A program made the position numbers and the translations under genes. From Dioscorea cayenensis subsp. rotundata (taxonomy: Eukaryota; Streptophyta; Magnoliopsida; Dioscoreales; Dioscoreaceae), in NCBI RefSeq assembly GCF_009730915.1, contig NC_052488.1, positions 22,500,305 through 22,564,304 of the forward strand: a stretch of 64,000 nt of DNA. The letters are read 5' to 3'. Below are positions 1 to 10,965 of the stretch, piece after piece. Under the pieces are notes generated by a model. That model was given only the letters and a program-made list of their open reading frames with translations. It searched no databases and had not been told where the DNA came from. Numbering within the stretch: the first letter of the stretch is position 1; the number at the start of each line of letters is the position of its first letter.

Positions 1-141
1 ACAGCCAAAGTGAGAAGCAAGATGCTCTATGCAAGCTCCAAGGACAGATTCAAGAGGGAATTGGATGGTATCCAGGTGGAACTGCAAGCCACCGATCCTA
101 CTGAGATGGGTCTTGATGTCATCAGAGGTCGTGCTAACTGA
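1..141 (+). CDS. ADF: Actin-depolymerizing factor (ADF/cofilin), 3' end only
   Basis: The window opens inside the last exon of an ADF/cofilin gene. The frame starting at base 1 reads 46 residues and stops with TGA at 139-141. The run [18 protein letters not shown], followed by [18 protein letters not shown], is the conserved C-terminal actin-binding segment of plant ADFs. ADFs bind G- and F-actin and sever or depolymerise filaments in the cytoplasm. The 5' part lies outside the window, so paralogue and start cannot be decided. Its neighbour on the right is a PPR gene on the other strand, so the two 3' ends converge. Confidence 0.95.
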   Translation, partial: TAKVRSKMLYASSKDRFKRELDGIQVELQATDPTEMGLDVIRGRAN

Positions 142-1433
142 GTATGTTACACTTTGTTATGCATTGGAGGTTTTCCTTGCACTATGTTCAAGTGGGATGT
201 TAATAGTTCAATGGGATAATGAATTGTTAGTTACCTTGTGCACTTGTGGTTGAAGTATTACCATATTATCATCTATCATTTCCTTCATTCTTGATTGATT
301 TCTCCATATTATATGATTTGCTCTTTCTGGCATTGGAAGTAAGTGTTTTCTTTTAGCTTGATGTTTACAAGCCAATAATATGTAACAATCTGTGGTTTGT
401 CGTCCTTCCATGTTGTTTGACATTTGCTTTCTTTATGATCTGATATACCATAATGGGCGCTGATGATTCTTGAATGCATGCTTTCATCTCATGTTTCAAC
501 TTTTAAGCATTCATGACTGGTTAAAGTTTTTATGCTTATTAGGCTTAATTATAATTGTTTTCTTTCTTCATTATCTGTTCTTGGATGTACTATGTATTTT
601 AGATGAAATCCTCCATGCTTGCACCATGCCAGCATTCACACAGTTGGGTTTGACCTAGGATTAGATCAGACAATGAGAAGAAAATAAAGTAGTTGGTTGG
701 GCTGTTTATTTGTAAATGGCAAGCAGCGTTTACAACATTTGTGTTAAGTCTTGGAGGTTTGTCATGAAATTAAGACTTATTAAAGTTTTTTCATTGCATG
801 ATGTGAATGGAGGTTTTGGACTTCGATTGGATAGTTTGATCAAGCATTCAGCCTTCAGGCCATTTACACAACTGAGATCCTTGAATATTGTATAATAGAA
901 GCTTTGGAGATCCCATCTAAGTCCGCACGGGACTTTCATCTGCTATTTGTCTTTCTAGTTTTAGACCTGATTCCTTAATTTTAAAGTATCAGAGAGAACT
1001 TTTGTAATGAAATCCTGTGTGCTGAATGGATGCTTGTTGTTTGCGTACCCTGGCCCTGGAGGCACGCTTGAGAAACATTTTAAGTGACATCTGGCATAAG
1101 AGGTAACTTGCAAAATCTTCTAATATGTGGCTGAAGTTTTCTTTGAATATATATATATATATAGTTTTTTTCCATGTCTTCGATCCTTATCTAAAAGGTG
1201 TTTGAGTTTTGTACTTTGACACTACTACACGTAGGGTTGTTGCATCTACTTGCAAGCCACGTCTGTATGGGATTTCGTCTGAAACTGGCCTTCTATCTTG
1301 TTGCTATGTTTGGATCAAATCTGCTTACATGCTTTTAAAATTTGGTGTTTTGTATGACAGTGATAATCTTTCAGTACTTTGCATTTATTTATTTATTTAT
1401 TTTGAAGACCAGACAACACACTTTCTATAACCA
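142..1433. other. Convergent 3' intergenic region, ADF to PPR
   Basis: No coding frame with family similarity was found on either strand. The left part should hold the ADF 3' UTR. A short TA run lies at about 1149-1162 and a TTTA run at about 1384-1401. Reading frames here are short and unsupported. Confidence 0.6.
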
Positions 1434-3317
1434 CTACCAATAGTCCTTGCAAGAACACTTGCCTTCCTTGAAATGATGAAACCTGCTACGATCGCGCAAA
1501 ACAATCTCCCTGCTTACAATTTTTGAGATGAACTTCATTGCAACATGACAGTCGTTACAAACTCTCAGGTTCTTCACCACCCTAATCATAGCTCCCTCCT
1601 CTGTGCTTATGATACCAAAAGCAACAGCCAACTTCTCACTATGCAACGACAGCACATTCTCCTTCTCTTCCTCATCTATGTTCTGTGACACAAGACTTGT
1701 ATCTGGTACATACCCTGCAAGCTTCATCTTCATTCCCAACTCCCTAATAAAAGCATAAATCCGATCTGATTCTGGGTGATACCTGTCTCCCATGAAGAAC
1801 TCATACACTCTGTTATTGACCTCGATCCAGCTACAACCGGGAGTTTTCACTACCTGATTGTCTCGCATCTTTAACCTGCAGCTTGCTGCATCGTCCAATC
1901 TCCCTAGAGATGCATACACATTTGCTAGATAAACATAGCTGCCAGAGTGATCTGGATCAAGCTCAAGAATATGACTAACCACCCGTTCACCACGGGCAAT
2001 GTCCTTGTATATTCGGCATCCACCAAGAAGAGCACCCCACACTATAACATTTGGTGTGACCTCCATAGAACTGATCAAGTTCTCCGCTTCATCAAGACGG
2101 CCAGCTCTACTGAGAAGATCTACCACGCAGCCATAATGCTCGACCTTGGGTACAATCGCAAACTTATCTTTCATCAAGTGGAAAAACTCAAGCCCCTTAT
2201 CAACCAAACCAGCATGAGTGCAAGCCGATAAAACACCCATGAAGGTGATATCATTGGGCTTTACTTCATGTTCAAGCATTTCATTGAACGCAGATATAGC
2301 TCCATCAGCATGGCCATGCATGGCAAGCCCAGAGATTAAAATACTCCACGAGATCACATCTCTCTCGCGCATTCTATCAAACACCTGCCTGGCATCAGCA
2401 ATACACCCACACTTTGCGTACATATCCGACAGAGCATTGCCCACGAACAAGCTCAGTTCCATTGCTCTTCTCTTGATGAACCCATCTATCCATCTCCCAA
2501 GATCTAGAGCACCCAAGTGAGCACAAGCCGAGAGAACACTAACCAATGAGACATCATTTGGTGCCACTCCGCCAAACCGAAGCATTTGCCTGAAAAGTTC
2601 AATCGCCTCTGAGAACTTCTCGTTCTGTGAGTATCCAGCGATCATGGCGTTCCAACAAACCACATTTCTCTCAGGCATTCCATCGAACAACTCCCGCGCA
2701 ACCACCAAATCCCCGGACCTTGCATAACCTGCTATCATCGTTGACCAAGATACAAAGTTTTTCTCCTCCATTTGATCGAACACTCCTCTCGCCGCGCGTA
2801 CATCGCCGCAGCTGCAGTAACCGGCTACCAGAGTGTTCCAAGACACAATGTCTCTAACAGTCATTTCGTCGAACAGGAGGCGTGCGACGTTTGGGAGACC
2901 AAACTTGAAGTACATGTCCACGAGCGAATTCCTGACGAACAGGTTGGAATCGAAGCCTCGTTTGGTGACGAGGCCATGACATTGCTCGCCATCGGAGAAC
3001 ACGGCGAGGCCAGCGCAAGCTTTGATGACAGAAGTGAAGGTGAATTCATCGGGGATGAGGGTCTGTGATCGGAGGAGGAGGATGAAGTAGTGGCGCACGT
3101 GAGAAAATAGGCGGTGGAGAGCCAGGGCTTGAAGGAGAGCGTTACAGGCGAAGAGGTTGGGATTGGGGAGGGTGGAGAAGACGAGGGTAGCATGCTGGGG
3201 CTTGGCAAGGGCGGAGCAGGCGGAGATGAGCTTGACGGCGGCGAGGTTGGGGTCGAGAATGGACGGTGGCAGGGGGTCGGTGAGGACGCGAGCGTGCAGC
3301 TGGAGGAGCTGGGCCAT
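1434..3317 (-). CDS. Pentatricopeptide repeat protein, PLS class with E and DYW domains
   Basis: Intronless gene of 627 aa, as usual for plant PPR genes. PLS-type repeats fill most of the protein, with phrases such as DIVSWNTLVAGY, NVVCWNAMIAGYSQ and DVISWSILISGLAMHGH. The PG box (TPGCSWIEV) opens the DYW domain, which ends exactly in KDYW. The DYW domain is a cytidine deaminase: HSE at about 559-561 and CNDC at 587-590 form the expected zinc and catalytic site. Family members bind organellar RNA and edit C to U. The start is the first ATG of the open frame; the N-terminus has no clear long transit peptide, so plastid versus mitochondrion is undecided. GC is high at the 5' end and falls toward the 3' end. 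The RNA target cannot be read from the sequence by eye. Confidence 0.96.
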   Translation of the reverse strand: MAQLLQLHARVLTDPLPPSILDPNLAAVKLISACSALAKPQHATLVFSTLPNPNLFACNALLQALALHRLFSHVRHYFILLLRSQTLIPDEFTFTSVIKACAGLAVFSDGEQCHGLVTKRGFDSNLFVRNSLVDMYFKFGLPNVARLLFDEMTVRDIVSWNTLVAGYCSCGDVRAARGVFDQMEEKNFVSWSTMIAGYARSGDLVVARELFDGMPERNVVCWNAMIAGYSQNEKFSEAIELFRQMLRFGGVAPNDVSLVSVLSACAHLGALDLGRWIDGFIKRRAMELSLFVGNALSDMYAKCGCIADARQVFDRMRERDVISWSILISGLAMHGHADGAISAFNEMLEHEVKPNDITFMGVLSACTHAGLVDKGLEFFHLMKDKFAIVPKVEHYGCVVDLLSRAGRLDEAENLISSMEVTPNVIVWGALLGGCRIYKDIARGERVVSHILELDPDHSGSYVYLANVYASLGRLDDAASCRLKMRDNQVVKTPGCSWIEVNNRVYEFFMGDRYHPESDRIYAFIRELGMKMKLAGYVPDTSLVSQNIDEEEKENVLSLHSEKLAVAFGIISTEEGAMIRVVKNLRVCNDCHVAMKFISKIVSREIVLRDRSRFHHFKEGKCSCKDYW

Positions 3318-3843
3318 GGTGAGGTCGGTGGCGCATGTTAGTAGGAGAAGCGTGGGGTTGCGGCGGCGCCAGAGATCCAGACTTCGGTGGCGCGGCGGCT
3401 TCGCGGGTCTGCTCGACTTCCGGCGACGTGGGCACCTCCGGACTCGCTTGATTTATGACTGTTGGAGTGATATTGTTATAATAGAAATTAAAAAATGATT
3501 TATTATTCAAAATAATTTATAATGACTAATCGTAAATTATGCAACTCTGGGCAAAAGAAAAAATGCTGCTGGTATAAATCTCCCACAAAAGATGCTGTGC
3601 ATCACGAATTTTAAGGGTCAAAAAAATTAGTGAGAATTATTAAATTGTGGTTCAATTTTTTTTTCTTTTCAATAAAAATGGATAAATCACAAGGTGACTC
3701 GGTTTCTTTAAACCTTAAAACTACTTCATTAGTTCTTAAATAATGGTTTGTTTCTTTAAGTAAGACAAATTATTCAATTTACTTACTAACTAAATTGGAT
3801 TTACGCTCAACTGTTGATGAGATAAAATTGAATAAAATTATGG
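3318..3843. other. 5' flank of the PPR gene
   Basis: A GC-rich stretch to about 3450 is followed by AT-rich DNA. The frame continuing on the minus strand (3142-3510) is out of phase with the PPR frame and looks spurious. No clear TATA box was seen. Confidence 0.4.
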
Positions 3844-4573
3844 GTGGTCTCTATCCACAAACCAAACATTCACTGTAGGTCTTTATATAGCACCACTCTC
3901 ACATTAGATATCTTAGCCAATAGACAATGCAACAAACTCTCCGCTACCACTCGTGTCATATGTCATGCAGCGTGCGAATCAGTTGATCATTTGTTTATTC
4001 ATTGCACATTTGTGAGACATATTTGGAGCTATTTCCTATAGCTTTTCTAGTTGCCGGATCTATCAAATTCTCTTTTGGAGATTTGAGGTAATTGGAGATC
4101 AAAGATATTTCCTCGGTTGAGAGAGATGGTTGACTTAGTTACCAAACTTATTGTCTGGTGTACTTGGCTTGAACGAAATACTCATATTTTTAAGGCATTT
4201 ATTGCTTTTTTGTGATTGATCATTTGCTTCTATTTTGGTTATCCGTAGCCTTTGAAGCTTCTAGAGGAATGCTGGAAGATCTGACTGCTATTATTCGTCA
4301 CATTTTAGTGATGATGGAGCCACGTATTTACAATATAGATGTGCCTCAGATCTTGACTGGTGAGTTGGACCCTGATTTGATAGAGGGCTAGGCTTCTGAC
4401 TTTCAGCTCTCTACGGTGGGAGTAGACCTCACATCGCTTTGCACTCCGCTTTTTCTTCCTGCTCACCGTGTTTTTGTTTTTATAACCGTGGTGTTCCCTT
4501 GTTTCTCTGCCATGTCCATATCTAGTGGACGTTATGTTTCAATTGCTTGTTATCCACCTTTAAAAAAAAAAAA
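3844..4573 (+). mobile_element. L1-like LINE remnant, 3' end of ORF2 with poly(A)
   Basis: The translation at 3844-4041 contains the zinc-binding domain that follows plant LINE reverse transcriptase and RNase H (LSATTRVICHAACESVDHLF, then HCTFVRHIW). Further on, near 4150-4195, the usual LINE tail motif appears as IVWCTWLERNTHIF. The segment ends after TTATCCACCTTT with an A tract at about 4562-4573. Several stops interrupt it and most of ORF2 is absent, so it is a 5'-truncated, decayed copy. The 3' ending resembles the LINE tails at 57.6 and 58.5 kb, which suggests related families. Confidence 0.8.
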
Positions 4574-5100
4574 ATTATATTCAATTGGATGATTATTTTT
4601 CTAGCTTTAAAATAAAAAAAATGAATGATCATATTCATATGCATATAGAAAAATAGTAGTGTATAATATATATATATATATTTAAACTATAACAACGTAT
4701 CATGTGAAATGGCATTGTATTTCTTAATTTTTTATAGGAGTCAGCTAACAAATGCTAAAAATAATTTTAATCATTTTTATATGCAACTTGGATGATAAAT
4801 GTGATTAGCTTGCTAAGGCAAGAACTCAGTTTCAATTTTGTTAATTTGAGTATAGAATTAACTTGAATATGAGTTCAATATTATTTTAGCTGTAATTTTG
4901 AAAATTTCGGTCCATGCAGATTTAATATGAAATTTATACAAGACTTTAACTTTTTAAACTCAAGTGTGGTTTGATTTAGCTTATTTTGAAATGAAAAGTA
5001 GTAAATAATATAATATTTTTTTCTTAAATATACTCCAAAGAAATTATAGTTTTAAAATCAAAACTAATACATTTAATTCATCGATCTCCTTGGACTACAA
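4574..5100. other. AT-rich spacer
   Basis: Low-complexity AT-rich DNA with a TA run at about 4668-4682. No gene or element was recognised. Confidence 0.5.
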
Positions 5101-5104
5101 TCAG

Positions 5105-5262
5105 CCAATGGTATAATTCCACGTATACCATACCTATCATTTATCAGCCGTCGATTTGTTGGGCCATCTGTTATAAATTGACCACTCGATGATATCCAAC
5201 TCATCAATCCGATGATAGTCCAAGTAGCCAATCACATTTCGTCTCTTCCCTTCATAAATATA
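5105..5262 (+). promoter_or_regulatory. Histone H2B promoter: CCAAT boxes, duplicated motif and TATA box
   Basis: Two CCAAT boxes lie at 5105-5109 and 5228-5232, and a TATA-like CATAAATATAAG at 5253-5264. Between them CGATGATATCCAA (5187-5199) recurs as CGATGATAGTCCAA (5210-5223), 23 bp apart. The TATA box is about 90 bp before the ATG at 5351, a normal distance. Paired CCAAT elements are common in S-phase histone promoters; the role of the 23-bp repeat is inferred. Confidence 0.55.
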
Positions 5263-5350
5263 AGACCATCACTATGACACTATCACGTGACTCAAAACTT
5301 CTCCTTTTCTCTCTTTTGCTTTTGTTTTGCGCTTCGAATTCGAAACATCA

Positions 5351-5755
5351 ATGGCGCCCAAGGCTGCGGAGAAGAAGACCGTCGCCGAGAAGGCTCCCGC
5401 CGAGAAGAGGCCCAAGGCCGAGAAGCGTATTCCTTCAAAGGACTCCGGCGACAAGAAGAAGAAGAGGATAAAGAAGGGAGTCGAAACCTACAAGATGTAC
5501 ATCTTCAAGGTTTTGAAGCAGGTGCATCCTGACATTGGTATCTCAAGCAAGGCTATGGTTATCATGAACTCTTTCATCAATGATATCTTTGAGAAGCTTG
5601 CTCAAGAGGCCTCCCGCTTGGCCCGGTACAATAAGAAGCCGACCATTACCTCGCGGGAGATCCAGACTTCCGTCCGCCTCGTGCTCCCTGGAGAGCTTTC
5701 GAAGCATGCCGTATCTGAGGGTACAAAGGCTGTCACCAAGTTCACCAGTTCTTAG
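5351..5755 (+). CDS. Histone H2B
   Basis: Intronless gene of 134 aa. The start was set at MAPKAAEKK, the canonical plant H2B N-terminus; the open frame runs eight codons further upstream. The Lys/Ala/Glu-rich tail (about residues 1-40) is followed by the histone fold, with [20 protein letters not shown], then [18 protein letters not shown]. The protein ends in AVTKFTSS, where Lys130 is the equivalent of the monoubiquitinated lysine. It pairs with H2A in nucleosomes. It is shorter than most plant H2Bs (about 145 aa) because the tail is short. The next gene, UNC93-like, follows on the same strand after 484 bp. Confidence 0.99.
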   Translation: MAPKAAEKKTVAEKAPAEKRPKAEKRIPSKDSGDKKKKRIKKGVETYKMYIFKVLKQVHPDIGISSKAMVIMNSFINDIFEKLAQEASRLARYNKKPTITSREIQTSVRLVLPGELSKHAVSEGTKAVTKFTSS

Positions 5756-6239
5756 GTTGAGAAATTTGGGGTTGTTTTTGTACCATCGCTGTTATTTTTC
5801 ATTCCTTCATCGTTTTGATGAAATTAGGGTTTAGGCGGGTTTGTAGAGTCCATGAATACAGCCCCGTTTCAACAAGTTATTGTTTTTATGCCTAAAGTTT
5901 TGCCTTTTAGTCTCAATACTTGAATGCATGATTGAATGGTTCATCTACTTTGAAAATAGGGTTTTAAATGACGTTTGGTTGCTTGGTGGTCCAAAATTTC
6001 TAGGATTTATGCCGATATTTTCTTGTTAAGCGGACCCACTTGGAAAGGCAATCTTTATTTATTCATTTGTTTTTTTAATAATGAATTTTGTTTCCTTGTG
6101 GAGATACTTTGTTCTGTGGTTGTGTTTGAAGCTTTGATGATCTATTGGTTCTTCCCGTTTTGGAACCTCTTGTTCAAGGCGTATATATGTTGCCATAATT
6201 GAGTCTGGATTGGATTTCTTGATTGAGTTCTAGAAGGCT
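5756..6239. other. H2B 3' flank and UNC93-like 5' flank
   Basis: This 484-bp stretch should hold the H2B 3' UTR and the promoter and 5' UTR of the UNC93-like gene. No open frame here has family similarity. Confidence 0.5.
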
Positions 6240-9200
6240 ATGGATTCTGTGCAGTGTGATGAGGCTGCTCCTTTAATTGTTGGTGTTGAAGATGGTTCTT
6301 CATTTAAGTTGAATTCTCCCAAAAACCATGCTAGAGATGTTCATATTCTTAGCATTGCGTTCTTGTTCATCTTCTCAGCTTATCATGCTTGCCAAAACCT
6401 TGAAAGCACGATCAACAAGGTGAGTTCTTTGGATTTCTGGGTTTTTCGTTGTTTTGTGATTTTATCTGGTTTGGCGTTTGTTTGACATGTGTGGTTTGGC
6501 GTTATCTTCCTCAGGAGGGTGGCCTGGGATCGACTTCAATGGGGATTCTGTATGTCTCTTTCACTTTGTTCTCACTTGTGGCATCCCCGATTGTCAGAAG
6601 GCTCGGATTGAAGAATTCATTGTTACTTGGTTCTACTGGATACTTCTTGTTTATAGCATCCAACTTGATTCCCTCGTGGTCTGCATCAAGACTTTTTTGA
6701 ATTTTTATAATGAATTATTAAATGAGTCCTTGCCTTACATTTAGTACAGTTTGTTGTGACTTTTAACCGCGTGCATCAATACTTCTTGGTAGTAATAGTT
6801 TCTTAAGCTATTATTTTTAGTTTGATATGCAATTATATGATTATCAGCCATTCTGTTTGCTGTACCACTCTAAGCATGAAGTAGTCTGGTGTCCCATCTC
6901 CTTTGTAATGAGGAACAACTATGGAAGTCCGGGAATTTGATTTGTGTTGTATTTGGATGCTTTGAATATTCATTTACTTTACTGTAATAACTAGTGCTTT
7001 TGATGCAAGGTATAAATGGTGCTGAGAGGTGGATTTTAGGATCCTGTTCTGTTGTTGCCTTTTGCTAATTTTGTTTGAGGGTGTTATTCTAGCATTCATG
7101 CTTGGTTTGATCTTGATTCTTGTTTCAGTTGTGTGGTTTGTTTTTCGTTGTGTCAATATCATCTGTTTTTGTGCATTTAGAGATATTGACACTTAGCTGC
7201 CTTGAAATTGTTGTTTTACTACGTGTTGGTTGGTTGCTTATTATTTTCTATTGTGCTTGGCTTCAGGTACACAATGGTGCCAGCTTCTGTGTATTTTGGT
7301 TTTACTGCATCAATACTGTGGGTTGGCCAGGTTGGTTGGCAACATTATTCATGCTAGTTTTTCATGCATCAAGTGATGAATGTGCCTTTTTGTGGTGCAC
7401 CAGGGAACTTATCTCACATCCACAGCACGGAGCCATGCGAGAGACCATCATCTCCATGAAGGCACAATTATTGGCAACTTTAATGGAGAATTTTGGAGTT
7501 TTTTTGCTAGTACCCAGGTGCAAATGTCCTATTTTACTGTTCCTTATAAAAAAAAACCTTTTTTCTCTTTTTATTTGTCTTCATGTTTCCTTGAATGTTA
7601 TGTTCTGATTTAAGATGCCATTGAAGGTTTGACCATATATTTTCAATTGCTGCAGGTTACTGGTAATTTGCTTACACTTGCTTTATTGAGAAATGACACG
7701 GTGGGTATCTTCAGAATCTTATTGGTAGTGTGAAATGTACATGTGTATAACTTTAGCCAAACTTAAATCTTCTAATGCTCCCTTTTGATATATATTGTAC
7801 CTGATCAAACACTATACTCTACAGTCTCTACTTAGGTTAATTTCAAATGAAAGGGTAATGTTGATTCATACCTTACATTTCATTTAAGTAGTATATAGCC
7901 CTCATAAATTTCAGGAACACCTACTTGAAATATTTTTGCATATTAATATTTGTTCTTCTGACAAGCTTTACTTATCCCCCTTGTGATTTTACTGTAGGAG
8001 GACAAGGTCGCTGGCACTGGCTTATTGTTTACTGTCTTCCTTATCTGTATGGTTTTGGGCATTGTACTATTATTCTTCATTTCTACAAGAAAATACAAAG
8101 ATGAGGCTACAGCGAGACATCCTTCTTTAAGATCCATATTGGAGTCTGTTTTTGCCCCTATGTTGGAAATACGGATGCTATTGATTATTCCACTTTTTGC
8201 ATATTCTGGTTTGCATCAAGCTTTTGTATGGTACGCTGAATGGCATGCTATACTTATTCTTTCAGAAACTGCTGTTTTCTTACTAACAATATATTTTTGC
8301 ATAGTGTTTTTAGTATCCTTGTTTTCCATTCTGAATTAGGGCTGAATATACAAAACATGTTGTGACACCAGCACTTGGTGTGTCAGGCGTAGGTGGCGCA
8401 ATGGCTCTGTATGGTGCTGCTGATGCAATTGTATGTTTTACTTGCCTTGCGATATATATATATATATTTTTGACAACCTCAAACTTTGACAAAATTCTGT
8501 TAAGTTTGGTTTCCTTTATCTTGTATGTTTCCTTTTGTTGGTCTGCATTAACAGATGAAATCTTTTCTTCTTCCGTAATTGCTCTATTGTTCTAGTTGCA
8601 CAACCAATGCCATTTGCAACAGATTTCTTGACTCTATTCCTGTCAGCAGTTACTTGATTAAATTAAAATACAGCTAGTCTTTTCAATAAATTTTTTAGGA
8701 GCCATAAGTAATCTTGTAGTTCACAATTGTTTTCCACCTCTTATTTTGAGATTCAAATCATGGAAATGTTAGATTGATCTACGATTTGTCTTCTTCGATG
8801 TTGATCTATATTTTAGTTCTTGATATCTATTAGTTTAAGGGTCAACTAGTGAGATGTCTACTTCCTTGGACAACGATGTTAAATTGGTGTCTCTTTTAAC
8901 GATCTAAGTTACATCACTATTTATTGTTAGATCCTCTTGGGAATTGCCTGTCAAGGACAATATTTTATCTTTTTTAATCGGACTGTATTTATAATGATCT
9001 TAGTCAATCTTATAGCTGATTGTATTCTGAGAACTCTTTTTTTTTTTATTTTTTATTTTTATGAGAAGCAGTTTTCAATCTGCCAGACAGGCCCACTAAA
9101 TCTTTTGTATTTCAATGGTTGTCCAATTAGCCTTAATGATTTTAATGTGTTTGGTAAAAAATTAATTGTTTCTAAACTTTTTTGATACATTGATTTGTTC

Positions 9201-10260
9201 AATTTTATTTCGCACCGACTCATTGTGCTTTCTTTCAGTGTTCTCTGGTGTCTGGTCGGCTTACCTCCGATATCTCTTCTGTCACTGTAATTGTACTTTG
9301 TGGAGCATTTCCTCAAATCTTAGTCCTCCTTTGGCTTCTTTTTGGCTATAGGTAACACACTTGATTTTAAAGTCACTAAACTTTATTGGAAGCAACTGAG
9401 TATAACTTGTGTATCATTCATATCTTTAATCACTTTGAACTTGCTGTATTTATATTTTTTTGCTGGGATGCAGTGTAACCGCTGGAGCACTTGATTCGGT
9501 ATATGCACTTCTTATAGCTGTCATATGGGGTGTAGGCAATGGGGTCATCATCACACAACTAAATGCTTTACTTGGTATCCTTTCCAAGCATGAAAAGGTA
9601 ATAAAAGTTAACACAGTAGTCTCTAATTTCACCAATAATTGCTTGCTTCTTTTCTTTTTATTCTTTGATACCTTTTCATTTTATTTGTCACATTGTCATT
9701 ATTTTCATATAGACTTTTCTTGATCATTGTTGTTTATTTTATGTTTATATATATTTTTTTCATGCCCAGTATGATAATAACCATTTTATGTCATCATTTC
9801 TCTTGTATTTATTTATGTGGCGTGCCCAATGTGATTTTGACATAGCAATGGTCATATATAGGTTGAAAATGACCTTTTATTTTCACAACAATGAAAGGAT
9901 CATTTCCATTTGAAACATTATTTGTTTCAGGACTCTTATAACGCATCATTTAAAGATCATTTATTTATTTAACATTTGTGAGTACTATATTTAGTGATTA
10001 GGACATGTTACCATACTAGAGCATCATAAATTAGTAATCCTGAAACTTTGCATTGGTAGGGACTTGATCTGGAATCAGCATTTGGACAAATGAAGGTTTG
10101 GCAAAGTGCCGCAATTGCCGTTGTGTTCTTCTTGAGTCCTTACATATCATTCCAAGCCATGCTGATAGTCATGCTCGTGGCGCTCTGCATAGCACTCGCG
10201 GGCTTCTTGTATCTTACCCTGTGTGTTGTTGAGAAGCCCATCCCTCCCCGCCCTTTATGA
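6240..10260 (+). CDS. UNC93-like membrane protein (MFS-type)
   Basis: Ten coding exons: 6240-6419, 6515-6678, 7267-7330, 7404-7517, 7656-7700, 7998-8230, 8340-8430, 9239-9351, 9474-9597 and 10060-10260. All junctions are GT-AG and phases close to give 442 aa, the usual size for plant UNC93-like proteins. Conserved phrases include SAYHACQNLESTINK, GTYLTSTARSHARDHHLHEG, GNFNGEFW, VVTPALGVSGVGGAMALYG and LKVWQSAAIA-like MKVWQSAAIAVVFF. The hydrophobic profile suggests 10-12 membrane segments. Related plant proteins have been linked to potassium and abscisic-acid responses; the transported substrate is unknown. Start ATG at 6240 is the first in the frame and matches the family N-terminus. It follows H2B directly, a linkage I also recall from Arabidopsis chromosome 3. 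Confidence 0.95.
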
Positions 10261-10965
10261 TTCATCACAATTGTAGTTTTGACTTGATCTTTCTCTTGCT
10301 AAGCTGCATTATTATTATTATTATTATTATATATTATTTTCACAATTTATAACGTCATTGTGGTCATGTGTATGTGATATTGTTGTTGAGACTTTGAGGG
10401 GCATCGTTATTTCGTTTGCCTTGGCTTGATGATGTCAATAAGGTTCGAGGTGATCTTGTTGTTGTCAGTAAAATTTACTACATTGTTATGTTGTTATTGT
10501 TCTCATTATTATTATTATTTCATGTTTTATATGTAGACATAGCTAATTACTTACTTAAAAGAAAGATTAGCTATGTCATGGCTATTATGATAAGGTATGG
10601 AATCACGTAAATTAAAACATTTAAAAATTAAGCGGGCTCATTGAAAATGCCATCCCTCCACCCGTATGTATGTATGTATGTATGTTCATAGGCAGGCCAG
10701 GCCCATAAAGATGATGATGATCCACCACAATGGGGGTGGATATCCGTACTAAGTGTGGTCGTGATTTGGGGTCTGTTTTCTCGGTGTGGTAGACATGCCA
10801 CAAATAATTAATCCCACGAGAGAAGGAGAAGGAGAAGTAGAGGTGGAGGGAAGCCCAACCTCCAAACTCCTCACCATCACCTTCTCCTCCTTCCCCTCCT
10901 AAATCCCCACTCCCAATTTTCTCCTCCACAGATCCATCAAGGTCGAGATCAACAACATTCAACAC
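10261..10965. other. Intergenic with simple repeats
   Basis: Contains the UNC93-like 3' UTR, an ATT repeat at about 10309-10330, a GTAT repeat at 10664-10685, and the purine-rich (GGAGAA) 5' leader of the ArfGAP gene at about 10820-10850. No extra gene seen. Confidence 0.6.

Noticed and set aside
3142-3510. A 122-codon minus-strand frame over the 5' end of the PPR gene
   Set aside because: It is out of phase with the PPR protein and has Pro/Arg/His-rich composition typical of a wrong frame in GC-rich DNA.
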